Assembly (NCBI GenBank): GCA_041391425.1
Contig: JAWKNZ010000009.1
Coordinates: forward strand, 124,001 to 188,000
From: JAWKNZ01 sp041391425
Lineage (GTDB): Bacteria; Bdellovibrionota_B; Oligoflexia; Oligoflexales; JAWKNZ01
Direction of reading: 5' to 3'
DNA length: 64,000 bases
Under the pieces are notes generated by a model that had not been told where the DNA came from, did not search any database, and worked only from the letters and a program-made list of their open reading frames with translations. This document shows positions 54,364 to 62,918 of this stretch, in pieces. The position numbers and the translations under genes are program-made. The number at the start of each line of letters is the position of its first letter. Position 1 is the stretch's first letter.

Positions 54364-54708
54364 ATTTTTCTTTCAGTCCAACGTATGTCAAAGGATCTCA
54401 AACTATTTGGAGATCAGATAATAAAAAGATTATGTTGATGATGAGCTCATCGGTGTATTCACTGCATCCTTGATTTGCATGGTTCTTAGGTCTTAAAGAC
54501 TTTCTGTTGGAATAGGGTATGATTAATTTATAAATTTAACTTTTTATTTAATATTATTAGATAGTTGGCTGGTTTGTGAGGAGCTGGTTTTCTTCGTGGA
54601 CTTCGGAAATGTTTGCTGCTTTAAGGTGAAATCATAAAAAATACATTAATTACAGCTAGTTGATCACCTCGCTCTTGCGCCTTTCTATTTTGCCTGTAAG
54701 GTATTTTG

Positions 54709-54893
54709 ATAAGGGTGCGTTGACGTTTCATTTTCGTAGCGAGAGACAAATACTTGAAAGTCGCAGCTAGTGAAGGGTTTCAAAATTACCGGAGGTGTAC
54801 TAGATGTACATTGAGGATAATTTTTGAAACCATGACAACGTTGTGACTCAAGGGTTTGGCTGTAGTAGGAAATGAAACGTCAACACGCCCTAG
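54709..54893 (+). mobile_element. MITE-like element, family A, copy 5
   Basis: Same orientation as copies 1, 2 and 4. The right end is CTAG (54890-54893); the left is altered (ATAAGGGTGCG). It ends 53 bases before the start of the oligopeptide-binding gene and contains an in-frame ATG (54872) for it. The gap 54364-54708 shows nothing recognisable. Confidence 0.85.
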
Positions 54894-54946
54894 GAATGTT
54901 AAATTTTTCTATAGTCAACCCGACGGTTTTGCTAGAATGGCTGCTT

Positions 54947-56725
54947 ATGAAACAGATTTCTTTACAAAAAATATTATGGATGCTGTTGTTGGGAATTTAT
55001 TTGGTTACAACAACAAATATTATTTATGCGAAAAATAAAAATATACTTAATTTAAATGATAACTCGGAAGAGAGGGTTTTGCATTCGACTAAAAATCTAT
55101 TACGTATAGGTGTATTGGGTCATATAGATAGTATCCATCCAATGATGGGGCAGTCATTTGCATTTCATTATTTGAGTGGTTTTATTAACCGCCCTATTGT
55201 CTTTTTAGATCAAAATTGGCAGTGGCAATGTGGTCTTTGTGAAAAATTATCTGAGTTTTCTCCGATGCGTCTCTATCGCAAATCTTCTCATAGTACTCAT
55301 AGTATCTATACAGTTGATTGGAAAATAGCCGAAGGTGCAACTTGGGGTGATGGAACGCCTGTGACAGGCTACGATGTTTTTATGTCATGGAAAATTGGAC
55401 AGTCTCCATTTACTAGAACAAGTAACCCGAGGTTATTTACTTCAATTGAGTCAATTGAGGTTGATCAAGCGGAGCCAAAGATTTTTAGCGTTAGGGTCAG
55501 GAAGGCCGATTATCAACATGTTCGCTTGACAGGCTTTCCTGTCATTGCACGGCATATTGAACGTGGCCCTTGGGCAAAGGTTGGGGACCATAATGCTTCG
55601 TATGAAAATTTAACTATCTATAACTCATCAAATTATGAACCTGGATTATTTAATGGCCCGTATTTGATTAAAAAAGTTCTTGCTGATGGGCAAACATTTG
55701 TTTTGTCTGCAAATCCATACTTTAAAGGAAAAAAAATCGCGATTTCTGAAATAGTTATCGTAACAAGGCCTTCCATTGAAGAGCTTATAGGGCTTTTGCA
55801 AGATGGTCAAATCGACATGTTGGCTGAAGTGGGGCAAAAGGTAGAGGATGTCGTGAAGGTTAATAAATGGTATGCGCAGAAGCCCTCTCCGAGCTTACTT
55901 AAAAAGATAGATGGAACTGATCTGCTGTTTGAACATTTATTATTAAATCAGCGTAATCCGATTTTAACGGATCTAAACATTAGAAAGGCTTTATTATATA
56001 GCATTGATAGAAAATCTCTGATAACGAAGTTTACCGCTAATACTGGTTTGTTGGCTGATAGCCCGGTGCATCCTAAAGATCCATTGTATAGTAGTAGGAA
56101 AGAGCAATATCAATATGATCTTAGCATAGCTGCAAAGTTATTAGATGAATCAGGCTGGCGGCTTTCACCGTCAATTGCTGCATCAACTGGTGGGTATCGT
56201 AAGAAGGATAATGATATTCTCGAATTAGATCTTACAATTGGAGATGGGGTGCCATTGCGTCGCTCTATAGCTCAAGAGTTGATTGATGGGTGGAAAAAGC
56301 TTGGAATTAAAATTAACCTTAAGGTAGAAAGGCAAGGTCAGTTTATAGATAGAATTGTTCAACAAGCTAAATATACAGGTATGGCCTTACTTGCATCTCA
56401 TCAATTGGCAGATGTACCGCCAATTGCTATGTTGGATTCGAGAGAGATACCGGGCTATCGTAATAAGTATCAGGGGCAAAATAGCGGTGCATGGATTAGT
56501 AAAATTGCTGATGCTAATTTCGATCGTTTGAAAGTTGAAACTGATATGGAAAAAAGACGGATTCTGAGCAATGCCGTGCTTGAAGAAGTTGATGAACAGG
56601 TTCCCATTTTACCTTTGTTCTTTTATGGAAGTACTGCTTTAACACCTGTATCACTAGAAAATTATAAAATAACTGGGCATCAATACCCTGCTAGTTTTAG
56701 TTGTGAAAATTGGATAATTAAGTAA
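54947..56725 (+). CDS. Extracellular solute-binding protein, family 5 (oligopeptide type)
   Basis: A periplasmic binding protein of the OppA/DppA type for peptides or related ligands. ATG 54947 starts a proper signal peptide (MKQISLQKILWMLLLGIYLV). An in-frame ATG at 54872 lies inside family A copy 5 and would add 25 residues, so it is less likely. The family pattern is clear: TVDWKIAEGATWGDGTPVTG, FMSWKIG, then SNYEPGLFNGPYLIKKV, LNIRKALLYSIDRKSL and VPILPLFFYGSTAL. Its length is 592 residues. No permease or ATPase genes adjoin, so it either pairs with a transporter elsewhere or is an orphan receptor. Confidence 0.85.
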   Translation: MKQISLQKILWMLLLGIYLVTTTNIIYAKNKNILNLNDNSEERVLHSTKNLLRIGVLGHIDSIHPMMGQSFAFHYLSGFINRPIVFLDQNWQWQCGLCEKLSEFSPMRLYRKSSHSTHSIYTVDWKIAEGATWGDGTPVTGYDVFMSWKIGQSPFTRTSNPRLFTSIESIEVDQAEPKIFSVRVRKADYQHVRLTGFPVIARHIERGPWAKVGDHNASYENLTIYNSSNYEPGLFNGPYLIKKVLADGQTFVLSANPYFKGKKIAISEIVIVTRPSIEELIGLLQDGQIDMLAEVGQKVEDVVKVNKWYAQKPSPSLLKKIDGTDLLFEHLLLNQRNPILTDLNIRKALLYSIDRKSLITKFTANTGLLADSPVHPKDPLYSSRKEQYQYDLSIAAKLLDESGWRLSPSIAASTGGYRKKDNDILELDLTIGDGVPLRRSIAQELIDGWKKLGIKINLKVERQGQFIDRIVQQAKYTGMALLASHQLADVPPIAMLDSREIPGYRNKYQGQNSGAWISKIADANFDRLKVETDMEKRRILSNAVLEEVDEQVPILPLFFYGSTALTPVSLENYKITGHQYPASFSCENWIIK

Positions 56726-56834
56726 GAAAATTGTTGTCCAATAATTTTCCAGATAGACCTCCGTTTTTTGGTAGGTAATAAATTTTGACCGTGTTTTTTT
56801 GCTCCCCTTAATAGGGTGGACCATTTGTTGAGCG

Positions 56835-57851
56835 TCATGATTTTCCTGCTTGATATAAAACAATGCTATTTATGATATATATAAATAGTATGATGAAACT
56901 GAATGCACTTACGAAATTAAATACTTTCTTTTTTGGAGGGGAGATTAAGGAAATAATAACGAGGCCAGTCATAAGAATTGAAGATGCACCCGTTAACATA
57001 TGTCCTGATTTATACTCCTGTAGTAAAGGACCTTTAAGGTAAAATACATCGTCAACCGCTAGAATCATGATGTTGAATAGGTTGCTTCCTAATAGGTTGC
57101 TAAGAGCTAAATCGACCGCTAAACTGCGGATAGCTGCAAATGTGACTGCAAGTTCAGGGAGTGATGTTGCAAATGCAATAAAAATAGTTCCGACAAAGGC
57201 CTCTGACCAGCCCATAAGAACGACCAGGTGTGTTCCTACGATTGGTAAAACCCAGCCGGCTGCTATGACAATCAAAGATGATATTGTATAACGTATTGCT
57301 AAACTTGTAGTGTTAAGTCCAGAAAAATTATCTTCTTTTTCTGATGGTTCTATAGCGGCTTCAAAATTATATAATCCTTTCATAGCGGTAAGATAGATTA
57401 AAACAATAACAATGCTATCGAGTCCTATATGAGCCAAATTGAATCCTAAGTTCATGGTTCTTAGGAAAGTTGAAAATAAAACAACTCCAATGAGAACGAT
57501 ACCAATAGCTCCAACCAGTAGATGGGAGCGGCTTGCTTTGGTGTAGAATGAGGGACCACGATAGAAATAATCAATAATCACTACTATGCTTAGATTAAAG
57601 ACACAACTTCCTAAAACACCACCAATTGCCATATCAGCTGAATGTGCAATAGTGACCGAACTCAGTCCAGAGAAAAGCTCGGGAAAGGAAGTTACGGTTG
57701 CCAGTAATATCGTGCCAGCCCAAGTGTGCCCTAAGTTCAATCTGTTGGAAAGTGCTTCAGCGTAGGTTAGTAGTTTAAATCCAGAGGCTGCAATGAGAAT
57801 AGAAACTAGGATGAAAAGCGTCCACATTCCGGCAACTGTGTTTATGAGCAT
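56835..57851 (-). CDS. Sodium/calcium exchanger family protein
   Basis: A 338-residue membrane antiporter with 10-11 helices. Both alpha-repeats of the CaCA superfamily are present: ATVTSFPELFSGLSSVTIAH then GGVLGSCVFNLSIV near residue 55-90, and AFATSLPELAVTFAAI then SNLLGSNLFNI near 230-265. The acidic residues (SFPE and SLPE) and the SNLLGSN motif form the cation site. It should exchange Ca2+ or another cation for Na+ or H+ across the inner membrane. It converges with the solute-binding gene and lies 22 bases downstream of the hydrogenase protease gene on the same strand. Confidence 0.9.
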   Translation of the reverse strand: MLINTVAGMWTLFILVSILIAASGFKLLTYAEALSNRLNLGHTWAGTILLATVTSFPELFSGLSSVTIAHSADMAIGGVLGSCVFNLSIVVIIDYFYRGPSFYTKASRSHLLVGAIGIVLIGVVLFSTFLRTMNLGFNLAHIGLDSIVIVLIYLTAMKGLYNFEAAIEPSEKEDNFSGLNTTSLAIRYTISSLIVIAAGWVLPIVGTHLVVLMGWSEAFVGTIFIAFATSLPELAVTFAAIRSLAVDLALSNLLGSNLFNIMILAVDDVFYLKGPLLQEYKSGHMLTGASSILMTGLVIISLISPPKKKVFNFVSAFSFIILFIYIINSIVLYQAGKS

Positions 57852-57873
57852 TGTCTTTGCCTCAAATCGATCA

Positions 57874-58320
57874 TCAATGGAGTGTCAATATATTAATTTT
57901 TTCTAGGTTGAACCAAAATAAAGCATCTTCTAAGGCATTGTTGGCGCTATGGGAAAGGCCAATTTTGAGTTGAAAATCTATTCCCTTAATTGCTAACAAT
58001 CGAACCTTTGGCTGCTTACGAAATAAATTGTGGCATAGTGCTGCAACTGTTGCAACTGACATACTATGTGTTGAAAAACTAGATTCGTCTTTAGGTTCTA
58101 CAGTATTGAAAGTAAAGTTTGTATCTAGATTTTTGGCAGCGTCGATGATCATAATATTGGTGTACTTGGCAAAAAGTTCTGCGTCTTCAATATTGAGCTG
58201 ATAGGCGCAGTGTGTATCATACAGAATATCGATGGGTAAACGCTCGATAAAAGCAAAGCCTAGGCCATCGTCTCCGCGACCAGGGTTGCCTATTCCATAG
58301 ATAAGGGTGTTTTTTTTCAC
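57874..58320 (-). CDS. hoxW: [NiFe]-hydrogenase maturation endopeptidase
   Basis: Removes the C-terminal peptide of the hydrogenase large subunit after nickel insertion. The 148 residues begin KKNTLIYGIGNPGRGDDGLG, the family signature with the nickel-contacting Asp. Later Asp/His residues (DAAKN and STHSMSVATVAAL) match the metal site. The start is GTG 58320, which overlaps the hoxH stop in GTGA, so the two are coupled. Position at the end of hoxFUYH fits HoxW of group 3d hydrogenases. Confidence 0.88.
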   Translation of the reverse strand: MKKNTLIYGIGNPGRGDDGLGFAFIERLPIDILYDTHCAYQLNIEDAELFAKYTNIMIIDAAKNLDTNFTFNTVEPKDESSFSTHSMSVATVAALCHNLFRKQPKVRLLAIKGIDFQLKIGLSHSANNALEDALFWFNLEKINILTLH

Positions 58321-59873
58321 TTGTGTACTTCCTGTATTATTTCACCATGTGGGCTAAATAGTGCGACATGCAAAGGCATTTGCCCTATTGCATGTGTTGC
58401 ACAGCTTAAGCATGGATCATAGGCTCGGATTGCGACTTCTATTTCATTGAGCATGCCCTCTTCAATGATGCTTTGGCCACTTATTTTTCTTTGAGCAACG
58501 AGCTTGACTGCTTGATTCATGGCCTCATTATTATGTGTTGTTGAGACGATGAGATTGCAACGGCTGATTTCATCATTGTCTTCGACGGTATAATGGTGCA
58601 GTAAAGTGCCTCTGGGAGCTTCGATGACCCCGATGCCTTCTCTATTACGTTTTCCTTTTCTTATCAAATCTTTGCTTTGTAGGTCTGAATCTTGAAGTAA
58701 ATTTTGCATATATTCGGCACAATGGAGCATTTCTATTAAACGGGCCCAATGATAATATAAACTTTTATTGACTATTCGAGAGCCAGAAAAACGACGGAAC
58801 TCTTCGAGCCTATCTTGTGCCTTTGGCGATGGTATGAATTCGCAGACGTTGAGTCTTGCTAATGGACCTACTCGGTTCCATCCATTTTTGGGCCCTAGGG
58901 TTTTCAAATATGGAAATTTCAAGTATGTCCAGCTGCGAACGTCTTCTTCGAAGTACTGAAGATAATCCTGGGAATCAATGTCATTGAGTATGATGTTTCC
59001 TTTAGAGTCGATTGCCCTTAATTTTCCATGATAGAGATCTAGTTCATTATTTGTTCCAACTAAACTTAGGTGATTTGAGTCAAAATCGCAAAATCCGTCG
59101 ATCCAATGGCTATTCTTTTTGTGGTAATCTTTTATAAATTCGATGGTTTCTTCCACCCAGGTAATACAAGTTTGGACTGATGGAACTTCCTTGCCATCTA
59201 AGAAAAACTTAACCTCGTCTAGGCTTAGGTTTTTATGAATACCGCCAGGAACTGCCGAAATTCCATGGATTTTTTTTCCTGCTGTGGCCTTGATGATCTC
59301 CTGTCCAAATTTTCTCAGTTGGATGCCGCGAATTGCTAATTCTTTGTGTTCTTGAATAATTCCGACTATGTTTCTCTTTTCAGGCTTAGCGTCGAATCCG
59401 AAGAGGAGGTCTGGGGCGGCTAAATAAAAGAAGTGCAATGCATGCGATTGAAATACTTGGCCATAATGCATAAGCCGGCGCATCTTTTCTCCAACTGCAC
59501 TCAACCCATCTGCTTCGACACCGACGATTTTATCAATGGCTTTGGCGGCAACAAGGTGATGGCTGACTGGGCAAATTCCACATAAGCGTTGGACCAAAAC
59601 TGGGGCTTCCCAGTAAGGCCTTCCTTGAATAAATTTTTCAAAGCCACGAAATTCGACGATGTGGAAACGTGCTTCTTCAATTTCATTGTTGTCATTTAAG
59701 TGGATGGTTACCTTGCCGTGACCTTCGACACGTGTAACTGGATCAATAACGATTTTTTTAAATACTTTCGGATGTGGTTGGCCATTAGGTTGCTTCAGAG
59801 ATTTGGTAGATAATTTCGTAGCTTCTTTTTCTTGGCTTGTTGTGTTGCGTTTGTTCGAAAGCTTCTTAGTCAT
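58317..59873 (-). CDS. hoxH: NAD-linked [NiFe]-hydrogenase large subunit
   Basis: Holds the Ni-Fe active site that splits H2. The N-terminal ligand motif is RLCGICPVSHH (about residue 95) and the C-terminal one is DPCLSCATH, followed by the 25-residue peptide AIGQMPLHVALFSPHG and onward that the protease removes. RVEGHGKVTIH and FRGFEKFIQGRPYWEAP are also typical. Length 518 includes a 40-residue Lys/Gln-rich leader (SNKRNTTSQEKEATKLSTK) that is longer than usual. It overlaps the last bases of hoxY. All active-site cysteines are present, so the subunit itself looks intact. Confidence 0.95.
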   Translation of the reverse strand: MTKKLSNKRNTTSQEKEATKLSTKSLKQPNGQPHPKVFKKIVIDPVTRVEGHGKVTIHLNDNNEIEEARFHIVEFRGFEKFIQGRPYWEAPVLVQRLCGICPVSHHLVAAKAIDKIVGVEADGLSAVGEKMRRLMHYGQVFQSHALHFFYLAAPDLLFGFDAKPEKRNIVGIIQEHKELAIRGIQLRKFGQEIIKATAGKKIHGISAVPGGIHKNLSLDEVKFFLDGKEVPSVQTCITWVEETIEFIKDYHKKNSHWIDGFCDFDSNHLSLVGTNNELDLYHGKLRAIDSKGNIILNDIDSQDYLQYFEEDVRSWTYLKFPYLKTLGPKNGWNRVGPLARLNVCEFIPSPKAQDRLEEFRRFSGSRIVNKSLYYHWARLIEMLHCAEYMQNLLQDSDLQSKDLIRKGKRNREGIGVIEAPRGTLLHHYTVEDNDEISRCNLIVSTTHNNEAMNQAVKLVAQRKISGQSIIEEGMLNEIEVAIRAYDPCLSCATHAIGQMPLHVALFSPHGEIIQEVHK

Positions 59874-60432
59874 AGCGTATGAGCCTTGTGCTTAGTTCTG
59901 GAGTTTTATTGTTGAGCAAATCTGATAATACTTTCCATATGGCATCGCTAGATGGTGGGCAGCCGGGAATAAAATAGTCTATTTTCACAACTTCGTGGCA
60001 TGGATAGACTTTATCAAGAATCTTAGGAATGTCGGGATCGTGTGGGATAATGTCTTTGCCTGTAGGTGTAGTTGGAGTATTGATATATGCTTCTTCTAAG
60101 CATCTTTTAAGGGAATATTATTGCGTAGCGCTGGTAAGCCTCCCATTATAGCGCATTCACCCAATGAAATTAGAGTATGGCAATTTTCGCGAAAACTAAT
60201 AAGGGTTTCTACATTTTCGTCGTTGCAAACTCCACCTTCTATGAGGCCAATATCTACCGATTTGTCGAAATGTTTGATATCAGTCAATGGAGATTTTTTA
60301 AGGTCTGCTAGCTGGAATAAATCAATTGCTTTTAAATCGATATCGAGAGCAGACATATGACAACCAAAACAGCCAGCTAGAGATTGTTGCTATTGTTTTT
60401 TTAGGATTCGACTTTTGTGATAATTGTTCCAT
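59866..60432 (-). pseudogene. hoxY: NAD-linked [NiFe]-hydrogenase small subunit, two frameshifts
   Basis: The small subunit carries the [4Fe-4S] cluster next to the active site. ATG 60432 is preceded by AGGAGG and reads MEQLSQKSNPKKTIATI, then the frame breaks near 60378. The next frame continues with LAGCFGCHMSALDIDL, VDIGLIEGGVCNDENVETLI and SLGECAIMGGLPALRNN, and breaks again near 60105. The original frame returns as CLEEAYINTPTTPTGKDI, DYFIPGCPPSSDAIW and stop at 59866. The whole span is exactly 189 codons, so the two shifts cancel. All cluster cysteines exist but not in one frame. Without correction, translation stops soon after the start frame. Confidence 0.9.
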
Positions 60433-60473
60433 CTTTTAGGTTTTCCCTCCTGGGAATTTGATCTTTCATGATT

Positions 60474-61145
60474 TCATAGATTATCGTATCTTCTTGTCCC
60501 ATAAGGTCTGTCAAATCCTTTTCCTTTTTTGAGCAAAGCTCCTACAGGGCATAGCTCGATGAGTTCATCGATACGTTCTTCTGATAGTTTATTAACGCGG
60601 TCAAGATCCATTGCGATTTTAAGGTGTGCACCTTTACCATTGAAAAAAAACACTTGTTGACCATTGTCATCTTTGAACTGGTTTGAGCACTTTTTGCATA
60701 AAATACAGCGATTGTGTTCGAAAAGAATTTTTTTTGCGTTGAAGTCGATTTTGTGGTTATTGAAACGATAATGGAAGCGAGGAGCGGTCATACAAAGCTT
60801 ATAGCCAAGAGTTTGTAGTTGACAGTCACCGCTTTTTTCACAACTGGGACAAAAGTGATTCCCTTCTACAAATAAGAGCTCTACCAGAGCTTTTCTTAAA
60901 TCTTTAAGCTCGTCGTTATTGATTGTAAGATCCATACCCTCTTCAGCTTTTAACACGCAAGCTGCAACATAGTGCCGTTTCCATTTTATGGTGCAGACCC
61001 TACATGTTCCTAAACATTGGTCCTTGTCGGCATCATAACAAAGGATAGGGATATCAATTCCGATCTCTTTGGCAACGTTGATAACATTTTTGCCTTCTTC
61101 GGTTTCAATCTCTTTGCCGTCAATTTTAAGCTTTACTTTTTTTAT
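60474..61145 (-). CDS. hoxU: NAD-linked hydrogenase diaphorase small subunit, start codon ATA
   Basis: HoxU passes electrons between hydrogenase and diaphorase parts. The 223 residues hold the N-terminal [2Fe-2S] ferredoxin ligands (LCYDADKDQCLGTCRVC), then FCPSCEKSGDCQLQ and the cluster CILCKKC with LCPVGAL. The frame is uninterrupted upstream of GTG 60956 and reaches IKKVKLKIDGKEIETEEG at the hoxF stop. The expected start is ATA at 61143-61145, not ATG. It overlaps the hoxF stop as ATAA, where the usual junction would be ATGA. GGAG lies 7 bases upstream. A G-to-A change would have removed the start while keeping a stop codon for hoxF. Confidence 0.85.
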   Translation of the reverse strand: MKKVKLKIDGKEIETEEGKNVINVAKEIGIDIPILCYDADKDQCLGTCRVCTIKWKRHYVAACVLKAEEGMDLTINNDELKDLRKALVELLFVEGNHFCPSCEKSGDCQLQTLGYKLCMTAPRFHYRFNNHKIDFNAKKILFEHNRCILCKKCSNQFKDDNGQQVFFFNGKGAHLKIAMDLDRVNKLSEERIDELIELCPVGALLKKGKGFDRPYGTRRYDNL

Positions 61146-62899
61146 GATATATCTCCATGACGGTTTTGGTGGGCTTTAACAATATTATCGTATTCCGAAG
61201 TTTTTTCTTTTACGTCAAACGGTCGAAATAAAGCCTCATGTTCTTTTACTTTTTCACTATAAAGTTTTGGAAAAGCTTGCATGCTGGTCAATATAGGGTT
61301 TATACAAGTTTGTCCTAAACCACAACGTGAACTTGGGCCTATAATACCTGCCCAGTGTTTGATGCGTTGCAGGTCAACTTTTGCAGCTTCGCCACTGAGA
61401 ATGTATTCCATCTGTTCGTTTAGGACTATATTTCCAGCGCGACAAGGTACGCAACAACCGCAAGATTCTGCCACAAAAAATTCAATAAAATTTTTCATTA
61501 TTTTGAGTAGATCGCGTTTTTTATTAAATATCATGACTGATCCACCCGTTGGAATATCTTCAAAAGCAATCTTTCTATCAATGTCTTTGGCGCTGAGGCA
61601 AATTCCTGATGCCCCCCCAATTTGGATTGCCATAGGGTTGGTTGCTTTTACCAATTCTAGGAGTTTTCCTACCGAAAGTCCCCATTCAACTTCATAAATG
61701 CCAGGTTTTTCACAGTCTCCAGAAACACTTAGTAGTTTAGTTCCAGGAGAAAGCTCAGTTCCAAATTTGCGATACCATTGCGCGCCATTTTTAATGATCC
61801 GAGCAACGCTAGCTAAAGTTTCAACATTATTGACGATAGTTGGTTTGCCTAGATATCCCTGTTCGACCGGGAAAGGTGGTCTAACTCTAGGCTCTCCTCT
61901 TTTCCCTTCCAAAGATTCCAATAATGCGGTCTCTTCACCGACAACATACGAACCTGCTCCTAATTGAATACGAATATCAAAGTCAAAATCAGGGATTTTC
62001 AAAATATTTTTACCTAAAAGTTGCTTTTGACGCATTTCAGCCAACGCTTTTTCGAGGTGGCCTTTGAGGTAAGAGTATTCAGCTCTTAGATAAAGAATAC
62101 CCTGTTGTGCACCAACACTACGGGCAGCGATAATCATGCCTTCGAAAACTAATTGAGGAAAATAGCGAAGCAGATAGCGGTCTTTGAAAGTTCCCGGTTC
62201 TCCTTCGTCAGCATTACAGACTATGTAGCGTGTTTTTTCTGTTTGAGCGCTGCATAGTGCCCATTTTTTGCCCGTGGCAAACCCCGCACCGCCTCTTCCT
62301 CGGATGCCGGAATCTGTAACTGTTTTTATCACTTCTGTAGGAGTTATGGTTTTAAGTGTATTTATACATTCTCCAAGAGTGTAAGTACCTAGTAAAACAT
62401 CAGCTTTTTTTTGGACCGTATTTGTAACTTGGATTAGTGGCAAGATGCCATTTTTTAAATCAGAAACAATACGCTTGATCTTGTTTGGATTGAGGCGTCC
62501 TACAGGAATATTTTGGATTAGAGCAGCGGGTGCTTGATCACTCATTCCTATGCATGATGTTGTGTATAAGCCAAATTTTCCCGAGGGGTCGGTACTTCCA
62601 ACTTTACAGTTTAAATGTGATTCGAAACATTTAATGACATCATGGGCTCCATATAATTCGCAAATTGCAGATGTGTCCACATAGATTTGAATTTCACCTG
62701 CTGGCTTTTGGTGGAAAAAATGATAAAAACTTAGGGTGTCTTTTAGCTGTGATAAAGAAATATCGAGCTCTGAAGCTAGTATTTCCACAGCATTTTGGGG
62801 GATATAGTTAAAGTACTTTTGTATGTCCCAGTATATATCTAAAAGACGTGTTTTATCGTAATGGTATTTTTTGCAGATTTTTTGTATTTCATCTTTCAT
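61142..62899 (-). CDS. hoxF: NAD-linked hydrogenase diaphorase large subunit
   Basis: Binds FMN and NAD and delivers electrons from H2 to NAD+. The 585 residues start with a NuoE-like domain (about 1-160) whose cluster ligands are mostly missing (CIGMSDQAPAAL), as in Ralstonia-type HoxF. The NuoF-like part has DSGIRGRGGAGFATGKKW (FMN), CNADEGEPGTFKDR, GAGSYVVGEETALLESLEG and KRGEPRVRPPFP (NAD). The C-terminal [4Fe-4S] site is ESCGCCVPCRAGN. Gene order F-U-Y-H-W equals that of the soluble group 3d hydrogenase. The start is only 19 bases from the divergent hypF start, so the promoters must overlap the coding ends. Confidence 0.95.
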   Translation of the reverse strand: MKDEIQKICKKYHYDKTRLLDIYWDIQKYFNYIPQNAVEILASELDISLSQLKDTLSFYHFFHQKPAGEIQIYVDTSAICELYGAHDVIKCFESHLNCKVGSTDPSGKFGLYTTSCIGMSDQAPAALIQNIPVGRLNPNKIKRIVSDLKNGILPLIQVTNTVQKKADVLLGTYTLGECINTLKTITPTEVIKTVTDSGIRGRGGAGFATGKKWALCSAQTEKTRYIVCNADEGEPGTFKDRYLLRYFPQLVFEGMIIAARSVGAQQGILYLRAEYSYLKGHLEKALAEMRQKQLLGKNILKIPDFDFDIRIQLGAGSYVVGEETALLESLEGKRGEPRVRPPFPVEQGYLGKPTIVNNVETLASVARIIKNGAQWYRKFGTELSPGTKLLSVSGDCEKPGIYEVEWGLSVGKLLELVKATNPMAIQIGGASGICLSAKDIDRKIAFEDIPTGGSVMIFNKKRDLLKIMKNFIEFFVAESCGCCVPCRAGNIVLNEQMEYILSGEAAKVDLQRIKHWAGIIGPSSRCGLGQTCINPILTSMQAFPKLYSEKVKEHEALFRPFDVKEKTSEYDNIVKAHQNRHGDIS

Positions 62900-62918
62900 A
62901 ATTTAAGATAATAAAGGG

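Noticed and set aside
51722..54893. Composite transposon formed by family A copies 4 and 5 around the cyclase gene
   Set aside because: Copy 4 has CTAG at both of its own ends, as expected for a single insertion, and the order fits independent events.
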